A DNA stretch of 64,000 nt from JAALKW01 sp963974485 (GTDB lineage: Bacteria > Pseudomonadota > Gammaproteobacteria > Legionellales > Legionellaceae): the NCBI GenBank assembly GCA_963974485.1, contig CAXBBS010000002.1:1-64000 (forward strand), written 5' to 3'. Position numbers and translations under genes: made by a program. The notes below the pieces were generated by a model. That model was not told where the DNA came from and did not search any database. It worked only from the letters and a program-made list of their open reading frames with translations. How positions within the stretch are numbered: position 1 is the first letter of the stretch; the number at the start of each line of letters is the position of its first letter. Positions 7,715-15,831 of the stretch are shown here, piece after piece.

Positions 7715-10579
7715 ATGGATGAATGCATCATGGGTAAAGAAGAGGATGAAGCGACTGAGCTGGCTTTACAAGCAGCCTTTTTGCGTGATCGTGAGGATGG
7801 AGAGCCATTAGACTTAAAAAATATTCAGAAGGATGCACAAAATTACCGTAAGCAATTCTCCAGTTCGGGTAATTTAAGGCGCGTTCTATCGGATGTATCT
7901 GATTCACAATCGCTACAAGAAGCTGCGATAAAAACGGCCTTCAAAGGTTTGCAATACGTGTTTGATCGTGTCTCAGATAAAATCCAGATAGCCCAAGATA
8001 AAAATAATGATTTAGATTACGAAATCGATGCAGAGTTTGCTTCTTTTAGCGTACCTAGGCTAGGGGATCTATCAGGCGAAGAACGAAGTATGAAAGCTTT
8101 TTATGAGCTTGCAAATAACGCTGAAGCCTCTTGGTTAATACGCTATTTAGGATTGACGAAACAAGAAACGAAAAACATCAAAGACAAAACGTATTACCGT
8201 GTACTTCCTTTATATATCGTAAGTAAAGATGCAACGCCATCTCTGGCAAACCCCAGCATGCTTGATGAAGTGCGTACAGACATTAATTTATTTGTAAGTG
8301 TTGAGTTGCCGGAAGTTTTAGGTGTTATTAACACACGGTTTAGGAGAAGTAGTGCCGGCTTGATACCTTTTCAAGCAACGCCTGAAAAAACGCGCTTAGC
8401 CCGTATTTTTATATTAGCATTAGGTCGTTTGCTGTGGAGTTTATCGCATCAAGTAGACTTAGAGAGTGGCAAGCCATCCACAACAAAAGATTGTTTTGAA
8501 CGGTGCTCACGTGCCCAGATATATATAAACTCAATTTTGAATGTCAGTAAACCCCCTTGTTTATCGAATGAAACGAAGGAAGAAAAGTGCCTGATTGGCT
8601 TTATTCGTTCAACGGATGATCTAATCAAGGATTTAAGGTGTGCGTATGCTACAGAGCAGTTGTGTGAACTGAATGTGGAGAGTTTGACGAACAGCGTTTA
8701 TAAAAGTTTAGATATTCTGACAAAAGGTATTTTTACTTTATTATATCGACGGCATGATGCAGGTGAACAAAAATACCTTCCGGATGAAACAGCAGCGGCG
8801 TCGATTAAGAAAGATCTCGCTGCATTAACGCGTTTATTAAAAGCAGATGATTCGCGTTTGGAGCCTTTTCGCCGTCGTGCCACACTCGTGCCTGAGGTAA
8901 ATTTTCTTAATAAAACAGCTACAACGCTTATTGATGTGCTCATCATTTTTTGTCATCTATCACATGCTCATCGAAAAAAACTAATGGATGAATTAAATGC
9001 ATTTCGTAATGAAGAGGGGCATGAAGTCGAATGGTCGAGTCAGCTTGCTCGAAGATTAAAAATTTTTGAAAAACATTTTATTACGCCGGTTGAATATCAA
9101 GGCGAAGTGTACAGCGATTCTCCTCAACCGTTTAATCCCCATACGTTTTTTAAGAACTTACGTGCTACAGAACATGGTGCACAAGAAAAAGCGGTATTAG
9201 CAGGTCGGAGACTGATCCCTTTTTTAACGCTGTTAATGGCGACGCGATACCCAACGTCGTATGTGTTGAGTGGTGAAGACTTAATGCGACTGGATAATAC
9301 CGAGGAACTGTATTTAAATGCAGGTATTGATATGCCGCGTAGTGGATGGCAGCAAATTCAAGCCATTAATGAACAAGCAAAGAATCAAGCCCAAAAAGAT
9401 AGAGTGCCAGGTAATACAGAAGAAAAAGCTTATTTTACGTGTTGTATGTCCCTTTTTATGTATGGGTCGGCGGATATGAATCCCCAGCTAGATATATTAC
9501 CAACGTTGCATGATCGCATGAGGGACCTGGCTCAGCTTCTTGATCTGGTTTTTAAAATGCATAAACAATTGTCTAAAAGTAAAGTGTTCTATATTTTCTT
9601 TATCGATTGCTTGGATTGGGTTAGGGATGAGCAAATTTTGTTAAACCAGGAGATAGCTCCTTTCAAAATTGAGAGTCAGCATGGTGTAAATCGCTATATT
9701 CAAGAAATTTTATTACCGATGGAGCTTGATTTAATTAAAAACTTCAAAGAAATTCAACGGGCGGTCAAAGATTCTAAACGTACGGTAACCGATTCAAAGT
9801 TTATTGAAAAAATCGAAGAAAACTCTGAAAAAGACATTCAGAATATTCATAAATTAGTTCATAAATTATTTAATAAAGACAGTAATCTTTTACAATTAAT
9901 CTATCGACGCAACAGACAGGATTTAACGAGTCGTAATTTTCTGCCATCACTGACATCGAGTGTATTGAGTCGAAGTAGTTCCGAAGGTAATCGAGCCTTA
10001 CAGAAATACGCTTTACAAGAATTAATGGAGAATGCATACCAATCCATGAGTTACGTTAGTCGATTTTATAGTAGAAAAGGGCCTTTATTAAGTGCGCTGA
10101 TAGCTGAGGTTAGTCGTAAGCCTGCGCTTAGCGATCAAGAACTTCAAGTCTATCTTGAGAAAGTCATACGTATCGCGTCAAGTTATCGAAAAACATGGTT
10201 TTTTCCGTTTGCTGAAGCAGGGTATGGCTTAACAGAAACCATGAAAGTTGCTATTCTTCCCGCCATGAAAAACACGAGAATGAATATTCACTTGCCTTTT
10301 TCCGCCGTTCTTTTTAATGGAGATCACGTTGATTTTACACGGATGAGCAACGAAAAAATTATTAAAGCTTTAGATGTACAGAGTTTAAAGCATGGCTGGG
10401 AACGTTCTGAAGATCAGCTTTTGGATGCGAATTTTTTGGGAACGTCTAACGCAAGCTCACCGACGAATAGTTTTCAATCAAATCAAGGAAATAGCAAAAA
10501 AGCATCCGACGACTCACTGGCAGCCAATACAGGCTCGAGCAATTCTGATGAATTAAATCATGGAGTCGTGCATATATAA
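7715..10579 (+). CDS. Large alpha-helical hypothetical protein, 954 aa
   Basis: Not recognised. Predicted soluble: no signal peptide and no clear membrane segment. Most of the length reads as amphipathic helices, with Lys/Glu-rich stretches around residues 640-740 ('LDLIKNFKEIQRAVKDSKR', 'IEKIEENSEKDIQNIHKLVH') that could form coiled coils. The last 50 residues are low-complexity and rich in Ser, Asn and Asp ('NASSPTNSFQSNQG', 'KKASDDSLAANTGSSNSDE'), an unstructured tail. Long helical proteins with polar disordered tails are common among Dot/Icm effectors, but this is only analogy. A second ATG at 7730 has a better-placed GGAT upstream and may be the real start. Codon usage looks like the neighbours. 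Confidence 0.8.
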   Translation: MDECIMGKEEDEATELALQAAFLRDREDGEPLDLKNIQKDAQNYRKQFSSSGNLRRVLSDVSDSQSLQEAAIKTAFKGLQYVFDRVSDKIQIAQDKNNDLDYEIDAEFASFSVPRLGDLSGEERSMKAFYELANNAEASWLIRYLGLTKQETKNIKDKTYYRVLPLYIVSKDATPSLANPSMLDEVRTDINLFVSVELPEVLGVINTRFRRSSAGLIPFQATPEKTRLARIFILALGRLLWSLSHQVDLESGKPSTTKDCFERCSRAQIYINSILNVSKPPCLSNETKEEKCLIGFIRSTDDLIKDLRCAYATEQLCELNVESLTNSVYKSLDILTKGIFTLLYRRHDAGEQKYLPDETAAASIKKDLAALTRLLKADDSRLEPFRRRATLVPEVNFLNKTATTLIDVLIIFCHLSHAHRKKLMDELNAFRNEEGHEVEWSSQLARRLKIFEKHFITPVEYQGEVYSDSPQPFNPHTFFKNLRATEHGAQEKAVLAGRRLIPFLTLLMATRYPTSYVLSGEDLMRLDNTEELYLNAGIDMPRSGWQQIQAINEQAKNQAQKDRVPGNTEEKAYFTCCMSLFMYGSADMNPQLDILPTLHDRMRDLAQLLDLVFKMHKQLSKSKVFYIFFIDCLDWVRDEQILLNQEIAPFKIESQHGVNRYIQEILLPMELDLIKNFKEIQRAVKDSKRTVTDSKFIEKIEENSEKDIQNIHKLVHKLFNKDSNLLQLIYRRNRQDLTSRNFLPSLTSSVLSRSSSEGNRALQKYALQELMENAYQSMSYVSRFYSRKGPLLSALIAEVSRKPALSDQELQVYLEKVIRIASSYRKTWFFPFAEAGYGLTETMKVAILPAMKNTRMNIHLPFSAVLFNGDHVDFTRMSNEKIIKALDVQSLKHGWERSEDQLLDANFLGTSNASSPTNSFQSNQGNSKKASDDSLAANTGSSNSDELNHGVVHI

Positions 10580-10583
10580 CGAA

Positions 10584-10612
10584 TTGCGTATTAAGTTTAA
10601 ATCGGTTAAGAT
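10584..10612 (+). promoter_or_regulatory. Candidate sigma-70 promoter for rpsF operon
   Basis: TTGCGT (10584-10589) and TAAGAT (10607-10612) are separated by 17 bases, about 70 bases before the rpsF start. The leader between contains a small CGTAAT/ATTACG hairpin close to the start codon. Assignment rests on consensus matching only. Confidence 0.35.
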
Positions 10613-10681
10613 TGGCCGCTTTTAAACCCCTTGCTTTACGTAATATGTGAATTACGAAGGCTTTAACCACAAGGAAATCAC

Positions 10682-11020
10682 ATGCGACACTATGAAATCG
10701 TGTTCATGATTCACCCCGATCGGAGTGAACAAGTTCCAACCATGCTCGAGCGTTATATTGAAATCATTACGAAAAATGGCGGCGTGATTCATCGAAACGA
10801 AGACTGGGGCCGACGACAATTGGCTTATCCTATTAATGATCTGCATAAAGCACATTATATTTTATTAAATATTGAATGTGATCAAACTGCACTGGATGAA
10901 TTGAAATCAACGTTGAAATTTAACGACGCTGTGCTGCGGCATTTGATTCTCAACCGTAAAGACGCTGTCTCAACTGAATCAGTGATGGTCAGAAAAGACA
11001 GAGAAACACGTGATGCTTAA
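10682..11020 (+). CDS. rpsF: 30S ribosomal protein S6
   Basis: Small-subunit protein that pairs with S18 on the platform of the 30S particle. The N-terminus 'MRHYEIVFMIHPDRSEQVP' and the segments 'EDWGRRQLAYPINDLHKAHY' and 'DAVLRHLILNRKDA' are family hallmarks. At 112 residues it has the normal size; the C-terminal extension is charged and short. The ATG has AAGGAAATCAC upstream. It leads the operon rpsF-rpsR-DUF2232-rplI. S6 lacks an intervening priB here. Confidence 0.96.
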   Translation: MRHYEIVFMIHPDRSEQVPTMLERYIEIITKNGGVIHRNEDWGRRQLAYPINDLHKAHYILLNIECDQTALDELKSTLKFNDAVLRHLILNRKDAVSTESVMVRKDRETRDA

Positions 11021-11034
11021 GGGGAGAAACTAAT

Positions 11035-11262
11035 ATGTCAATGTATTATCGTCGTAAAAAAATGGCTCGTCCAACGACAGATGCTATTACCGGTATTGAT
11101 TATAAAGATACGAATTTGCTCAAAGGTTATGTGAGTGAGAGTGGGAAAATTGTTCCTAGTCGAATCACAGGTACGCCTGCGGGTACACAACGTTTAATTA
11201 CAAAAGCTATTAAAATAGCACGTTATTTAGCGTTGATACCTTACTGCGACAGTCATAAGTAG
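11035..11262 (+). CDS. rpsR: 30S ribosomal protein S18
   Basis: Binds S6 in the 30S platform. The conserved core is 'IDYKDTNLLKGYVSESGKI', then 'PSRITGTPAGTQRLITKAIK' and 'ARYLALIPYCDSHK'. The 75-residue length matches the family. It starts 14 bases after rpsF with a GGGGAGAAAC leader, consistent with an operon. Confidence 0.97.
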   Translation: MSMYYRRKKMARPTTDAITGIDYKDTNLLKGYVSESGKIVPSRITGTPAGTQRLITKAIKIARYLALIPYCDSHK

Positions 11263-11270
11263 GTAAGTCA

Positions 11271-12191
11271 GTGCAAAGGGTACGGGAAGGCCTTTTTCAG
11301 CGCCAAGCAAGACGCGTTCTTGATGAAGATCGATACGCACTTGCTTCGGTGGCTATTCTTAGTGTGTTACCTTACATGGGCTGGCTTGCGTTAGCTTTGA
11401 TTGCTTTGGTGGCCCTTAGAAAAGGATGGCACTCAGCTGGCGTGTTAGTGTTGCCTGCTCTGGTAGGCCACATGCTGCTGGCGTTGAAAAATGTTCCGAT
11501 TTCAGGGGCTGTATTCAGTGCTGTACTGAATGTTGTTCCTTGTTATTTGGCGGGAATCGTCTTGGGAGTAACCTCCAGTTGGCGAGCAGTCGCAGCGGTA
11601 TTGTTTGGGGTCATGATGAGTGGCGCATTATTTATTCAGGTTGTTTCGCCTGATTTTATTGTGAGCCAGTATGACCACCTTCAAACACTTATGCGCAGTT
11701 TGGCTTCAGGGGACGTGAATGTTTTAGATTTTTGGGAGTCACACGAGGTATCACCTCTGGTGCTTGCTCATTATCTTTTAGGTGTTCAGGCAGCATCCCT
11801 TGCTTTCTCAGCCATGGTCCCGTTGCTTTTTGCGCGTTCGATACAATCACAACTTTTTTATCCTGGTGGTTTTCAGCAGGAGCTTCTAAATTTTAGGGGC
11901 GATAAACTAAGTTTAGCTGTGTTTATATTGATATGTACGAGCGCCTATTCAGACCTTTTTTTAGCCATAAATGGCTTACCTTTGGTCTTGTTTTATTTTA
12001 TACTGGCCGGTTTGAGCCTTGCAGCTAGTCTTCTTTCACGAATACGGCCGCTTGGGGTACTGGTGCTTTTGTTGGTGCCAACGGTACTACTACCTTGGGT
12101 TATGTTACCCCTGTATGTACTGTTAGGGGCTTTTGATAGTTTATTTAATGTTCGCTTATACCTGTCATCAAAGACAGAGAAAGTGGGATAA
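11271..12191 (+). CDS. DUF2232-type polytopic membrane protein
   Basis: Integral membrane protein with about seven or eight hydrophobic segments, e.g. 'VAILSVLPYMGWLALALIAL', 'GVLVLPALVGHMLLAL', 'AVAAVLFGVMMSGALFIQV' and 'FYFILAGLSLAASLLS'. Position between rpsR and rplI is where a YybS/DUF2232 family protein is found in several gammaproteobacteria. The last segments (residues about 215-300) look like the conserved part. It starts at a GTG codon nine bases after rpsR, with a TAGGTAAG sequence before it. Its biochemical role is unknown. The 306-residue length fits the family. Confidence 0.75.
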   Translation: MQRVREGLFQRQARRVLDEDRYALASVAILSVLPYMGWLALALIALVALRKGWHSAGVLVLPALVGHMLLALKNVPISGAVFSAVLNVVPCYLAGIVLGVTSSWRAVAAVLFGVMMSGALFIQVVSPDFIVSQYDHLQTLMRSLASGDVNVLDFWESHEVSPLVLAHYLLGVQAASLAFSAMVPLLFARSIQSQLFYPGGFQQELLNFRGDKLSLAVFILICTSAYSDLFLAINGLPLVLFYFILAGLSLAASLLSRIRPLGVLVLLLVPTVLLPWVMLPLYVLLGAFDSLFNVRLYLSSKTEKVG

Positions 12192-12203
12192 AGGGGCAAT
12201 AAG

Positions 12204-12650
12204 ATGCAAGTCATTTTGTTAGAGAAAGTTAAAAATTTAGGAAGCCTCGGTGACGTGGTTGATGTTAAAGCTGGTTACGGCCGTAATTTTTTAATTCCAG
12301 AAAACAAAGCTGTGTTTGCAACAGAAGCAAACAAAACAGTGTTTGAAGGACGTCGTGCTGAGCTTGAGAAAAAAGCACAACAAGATTTTGCAAAGGCAGA
12401 GCAGCGCGCAGCTCAATTAAACGATGTTACATTAACCATCAGCGCGCAAGCGACTGACGAAGGTAAATTGTACGGATCGGTTGCTGTTGTTGAGATTTAT
12501 GATGCACTTGCGGCACGTTCGATTGCAGTTGATAAGCGTGAAATTGTTATGCCAAATGGTCCCTTGCAAGAAATTGGTGCCTACGTAGTTGAGTTACACG
12601 TGCATAGTGAAGTGATTGCTAATCTTCAAGTTGAAATTATTGCTGCTTAG
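12204..12650 (+). CDS. rplI: 50S ribosomal protein L9
   Basis: Large-subunit protein at the base of the L1 stalk. The N-terminal domain 'MQVILLEKVKNLGSLGDVVD' and 'KAGYGRNFLIPENKAV' is diagnostic. A long connecting helix runs over about residues 45-75 and the C-terminal RNA-binding domain includes 'EGKLYGSV'. At 148 residues it is full length. AAGGGG lies before the ATG. It is the last gene of the rpsF operon and is followed by a strong hairpin. Confidence 0.97.
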   Translation: MQVILLEKVKNLGSLGDVVDVKAGYGRNFLIPENKAVFATEANKTVFEGRRAELEKKAQQDFAKAEQRAAQLNDVTLTISAQATDEGKLYGSVAVVEIYDALAARSIAVDKREIVMPNGPLQEIGAYVVELHVHSEVIANLQVEIIAA

Positions 12651-12662
12651 TTATTGCGTATA

Positions 12663-12700
12663 AATCAAACCTTCTTCGGTTAGTGGGAGAAGGTTTGATT
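12663..12700. terminator. Rho-independent terminator, probably bidirectional
   Basis: A perfect 13-bp inverted repeat (AATCAAACCTTCT, 12663-12675, and its complement at 12688-12700) encloses a 12-base loop. It sits between the convergent ends of rplI and the thioredoxin-like gene and is AT-rich on both outer sides, so it can stop transcription from both directions. Confidence 0.85.
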
Positions 12701-12717
12701 AAATTTAAGCTTAAATT

Positions 12718-13320
12718 TCATGATGTTGGTTGTAAAAATATAGTCGGTTCCGGGCTATTTTCTTTTTTCCATTTTATATTACAGCCAATGCTTGCTTTCT
12801 GATTGTCTGGTACAGGTTCCCCTCTGAGTATGTTATCCAGTGCTTCGCGTATGGATGAGCCATCAGCAGGTATACCATTGCCTGGACGTGATGCGTCAAA
12901 TTGACCGCGATAAGCTAATAATAAATCCTGATCAAAAACAAAAAAATCAGGGGTGCAGGTTGCTTGATAGGCTTTGGCAACTTCTTGTGTCTCATCAAAA
13001 ACATAGGGAAACGGGTAGCCTTGTTCTGTAGCCGTGTTTCTCATGTTTTCGGGAGAGTCATCGGGATAGGCTTCAGCATTATTTGCATTTATAGCAATAA
13101 ACCCAACATTTTTATTGAGATAATCATGTGCCAGTTGTGTAATGGCTTGATTCAAATGTTTTACATACGGACAATGATTACAAATAAACATAATGACGGT
13201 TGCTGCGTCAGGTTCATCTGATCGTTGTAACGTTACAGAAGTTCCAGTTACCACATCTACCAGTGAAAAATCAGGAGCTTGTGTTCCAAGTGGAAGCATG
13301 GAGGAGGCTGTTTTGACCAT
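12718..13320 (-). CDS. Thioredoxin-fold redoxin (AhpC/TSA-like), 200 aa
   Basis: Predicted cytoplasmic thiol-disulfide protein. After 'LGTQAPDFSLVDVVTG', the canonical peroxiredoxin opening, comes the active-site sequence 'FICNHCPYVKHL' with Cys47 and Cys50 in a CxxC arrangement. Near residue 120 is the cis-proline region 'QATCTPDFFVFDQDLLLAYR'. This NHCP-type group is annotated as thioredoxin family proteins; substrates are not known. The gene stands alone on the minus strand and ends against the terminator shared with rplI. Confidence 0.85.
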   Translation of the reverse strand: MVKTASSMLPLGTQAPDFSLVDVVTGTSVTLQRSDEPDAATVIMFICNHCPYVKHLNQAITQLAHDYLNKNVGFIAINANNAEAYPDDSPENMRNTATEQGYPFPYVFDETQEVAKAYQATCTPDFFVFDQDLLLAYRGQFDASRPGNGIPADGSSIREALDNILRGEPVPDNQKASIGCNIKWKKENSPEPTIFLQPTS

Positions 13321-13369
13321 GGTTCATCCTTATGTTATTTAAATAAGTGGTTATTTTAGTTTTTTTAGG

Positions 13370-13873
13370 TTACCAGCGTAATAAAATACCTTTACGCGTA
13401 GAGTCATGGATAATTTTTTGCTGTGGTTTATTGGTCGAAACCCAGTACGTTCCTTTGTTACTTAAAGCAAATTTGGCTCTTGGATACTGGCAAACGGTTA
13501 ATGCTTGGCGACAATTAATCAGTGTGGGTGTGCCATGAGTACGTGCAAAGCATTGGAAATGAACATTACTCATATCCGATGCGAATGCCGACCATCGTGC
13601 TGGGTTGAGTTTACTTTCTAGTTTGGGACTCATAAACGTGTCTTCGGTTTCAACACGTTGGAGCTCTATGGGTAGAACCGAGTGATTTTCAATGAGAAAA
13701 TAGGTTTGTTGATCTGTATCGTTAAAAATGACATAAGGATCGTCAAAACCAAAGCCACTGGATTCGCAACCTCGTGGAAAGTTTGCTAGTGCTGAAGTGG
13801 GTAGTAATAATGCGGTACTTAAGGTAATTATTTTTTTTAGCTTATTGAGCGTGGCGTTGGATAAAATCATCAT
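13370..13873 (-). CDS. Exported hypothetical protein, 167 aa
   Basis: Not recognised. A signal peptide covers about residues 1-31 ('LKKIITLSTALLLPTSALA', cleavage after ALA), so the product is probably periplasmic. The mature part has five Cys residues (in 'RGCESSGFGF', 'FQCFARTHG', 'NCRQ' and 'TVCQYP') that could form disulfides. It is rich in beta-type stretches such as 'YFLIENHSVLPIELQRVE' and ends at Arg-Trp. There is no clear ribosome binding site; either of two adjacent ATG codons may be the start. The divergent neighbour is the aldehyde dehydrogenase gene. Confidence 0.7.
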   Translation of the reverse strand: MMILSNATLNKLKKIITLSTALLLPTSALANFPRGCESSGFGFDDPYVIFNDTDQQTYFLIENHSVLPIELQRVETEDTFMSPKLESKLNPARWSAFASDMSNVHFQCFARTHGTPTLINCRQALTVCQYPRAKFALSNKGTYWVSTNKPQQKIIHDSTRKGILLRW

Positions 13874-13939
13874 AATTTAGGAGATAAAAAAGGCTTATTC
13901 ATGCATAATAGCACAAGATTTTAGTTTTTTAATTTTGTT

Positions 13940-15322
13940 ATGGCATTCAATATGATTCAAACCATTAATCCGGCGACTGAAGCGCCTATTCAATCGTACA
14001 CGTTGCTAACTCAGCAGGAGAGTGAAGTCTGCATTGAGCATGCGTTTACGCGTTACCAATCTTGGCGAAACACATCATGGCATGAACGCAAACAAGGTTT
14101 ACTTAACCTTGCGATGTGCCTTCGAAAAGACTGTGAGCGTTATGCAGCACTTATGGCGCGTGAAATGGGTAAGCCACTTGCAGCAGGACGAAGTGAGATC
14201 GAAAAATGTGCTTGGGTGTGTGAGCATTACGCAGAATATGGTGAGGCATATCTTGCAACAGAATATGTTGATACCAACATGAAAAAAAGTAAAATATGTT
14301 ATCAGCCTATGGGGGTTGTGTTTGCTATCATGCCTTGGAACTTTCCTTTTTGGCAGGTTTTTCGATATGCGGCACCGACTATTTTTGCCGGAAATACAAC
14401 GTTACTCAAACATGCTCCTATTTCATCGGGCACGGCTGAGGCAATTACGGCATTATTTCTAGAGGCAGGTTTCCCTCCGCATGTATTTCAACACGTTATT
14501 GTTGATAACGATGTGGCTGCAGCGATCATTGCGCATGATGCAGTGATTGGTGTGACGTTTACAGGAAGTGCGTATGCCGGTTCTCAAATTGCCGCATGTG
14601 CCGGGAAATATTTAAAACGCGTGGTGCTTGAGTTAGGTGGAAGCGATCCAGCGGTTGTGTTGGAGGATGCCAATCTAGATTTAGCTGCGCGTGTTATTGT
14701 TGATTCTCGTTTAAATAATACTGGGCAAGTGTGCATCGCAGCGAAACGTATTATTGCGGTCAAATCTGTGATGAAGCCGCTTCTTCAAGCTATTCGTACA
14801 CGTATTGATGATTATTTGGTGGGTGATCCCTTGGATGAGACAACGGTACTTGGCCCTATGGCGAGATCAGACCTTCGGGATGTATTACATCAGCAAGTGC
14901 TTCTATCTATTGAAAAAGGCGCGACATGTTTATTGGGTGGTGTGTTGCCAGAGCAACCCGGTTTTTATTACCCACCTACGGTTTTAACGGATGTTGTACC
15001 GGGTATGCCAGCATTTGACGAAGAACTATTTGGTCCCGTGATTGCACTTATTGAAGCTAAAGATGAGTCGGATGCTATTCGTCTAGCCAATCAAACGGAG
15101 TATGGTTTGGGTGCATCCGTATTTACACGTGATGAGGCACATGGTGAAATGATTGCTACCGATAAATTAGAAGCAGGCACGTGCTTTGTCAACGGTCGCG
15201 TCTCGTCTGATCCACGTCTACCTTTTGGTGGAATTAAACACTCGGGAGTTGGGCGTGAACTTGCTCGAGAAGGTATTCTTGCGTTTGTGAATATGAAAAC
15301 AGTGGGTATTGCTTATGCTTAA
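13940..15322 (+). CDS. NAD(P)-dependent aldehyde dehydrogenase, succinate-semialdehyde type
   Basis: Oxidises an aldehyde, most likely succinic semialdehyde, to the acid. Features in order: 'PWNFPFWQVFRYAAPTIFAG' (catalytic Asn region), coenzyme-binding 'GVTFTGSAYAGSQIA', general-base Glu in 'VLELGGSDPAVV', nucleophile Cys in 'NNTGQVCIAAKR', and 'LPFGGIKHSGVGRE' near the end. The length of 460 residues and the 'INPATE' opening fit the SSADH group (GabD/Sad). Two ATG codons (13940 and 13952) are possible and neither has a clear ribosome binding site. It overlaps the following L,D-transpeptidase gene by eight bases, so the two are co-transcribed. Confidence 0.9.
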   Translation: MAFNMIQTINPATEAPIQSYTLLTQQESEVCIEHAFTRYQSWRNTSWHERKQGLLNLAMCLRKDCERYAALMAREMGKPLAAGRSEIEKCAWVCEHYAEYGEAYLATEYVDTNMKKSKICYQPMGVVFAIMPWNFPFWQVFRYAAPTIFAGNTTLLKHAPISSGTAEAITALFLEAGFPPHVFQHVIVDNDVAAAIIAHDAVIGVTFTGSAYAGSQIAACAGKYLKRVVLELGGSDPAVVLEDANLDLAARVIVDSRLNNTGQVCIAAKRIIAVKSVMKPLLQAIRTRIDDYLVGDPLDETTVLGPMARSDLRDVLHQQVLLSIEKGATCLLGGVLPEQPGFYYPPTVLTDVVPGMPAFDEELFGPVIALIEAKDESDAIRLANQTEYGLGASVFTRDEAHGEMIATDKLEAGTCFVNGRVSSDPRLPFGGIKHSGVGRELAREGILAFVNMKTVGIAYA

Positions 15323-15797
15323 GCGACATATTGAAGTAAATAGCAAGCACCAGCAGATGTTATGCTACGAAAATGATTTGTTATCCTATACTTATTCTAT
15401 ATCGACCGGTAAAAATGGCTTAGGAGAACAGCAGGGTAGTGAATGTACACCTCGAGGTTTACATCAAATTCATAGTATTATTGGAGCCGAACATGCGATA
15501 AACAGTGTGTTTGTTGCTCGCGTTTGGACCGGGGAATTATATAGCCCTGAGTTAGCGCAAAATTTTCCCGAGCGCGATTGGATTTTGACGCGAATTTTAC
15601 GTCTAGAAGGTCTTGAAAATGGACGTAATCAAGGTGGCGATGTCGATACGTTGGAGCGTTATATTTATATTCATGGAACACCTCATACGACGGTATTAGG
15701 TGTTCCGGGTTCTCATGGGTGTGTGCGGATGAGCAATCAAGATATTGTGGCACTAGCCGATTGGGTTGATGTAGGTACACACGTATTTATTAAATAA
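15315..15797 (+). CDS. L,D-transpeptidase (YkuD family) without an obvious export signal
   Basis: The YkuD catalytic motif 'YIHGTPHTTVLGVPGSHGCV' occupies residues about 118-137, with the nucleophile Cys at about 136 and conserved His in 'HGT' and 'SHG'. Such enzymes cross-link or trim peptidoglycan peptides. The protein is only 160 residues: the catalytic domain alone. From the ATG at 15315 it starts MLKRHIEVNSKHQQML, which is hydrophilic and not a signal peptide; an alternative TTG at 15309 adds nothing hydrophobic. It overlaps the aldehyde dehydrogenase stop. Leaderless YkuD proteins of this size occur in other gammaproteobacteria, but how they reach murein, if they do, is unclear. Confidence 0.85.
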   Translation: MLKRHIEVNSKHQQMLCYENDLLSYTYSISTGKNGLGEQQGSECTPRGLHQIHSIIGAEHAINSVFVARVWTGELYSPELAQNFPERDWILTRILRLEGLENGRNQGGDVDTLERYIYIHGTPHTTVLGVPGSHGCVRMSNQDIVALADWVDVGTHVFIK

Positions 15798-15831
15798 TTT
15801 AGATAATTATCTAGCCTTAGGGGTTGAGGGT

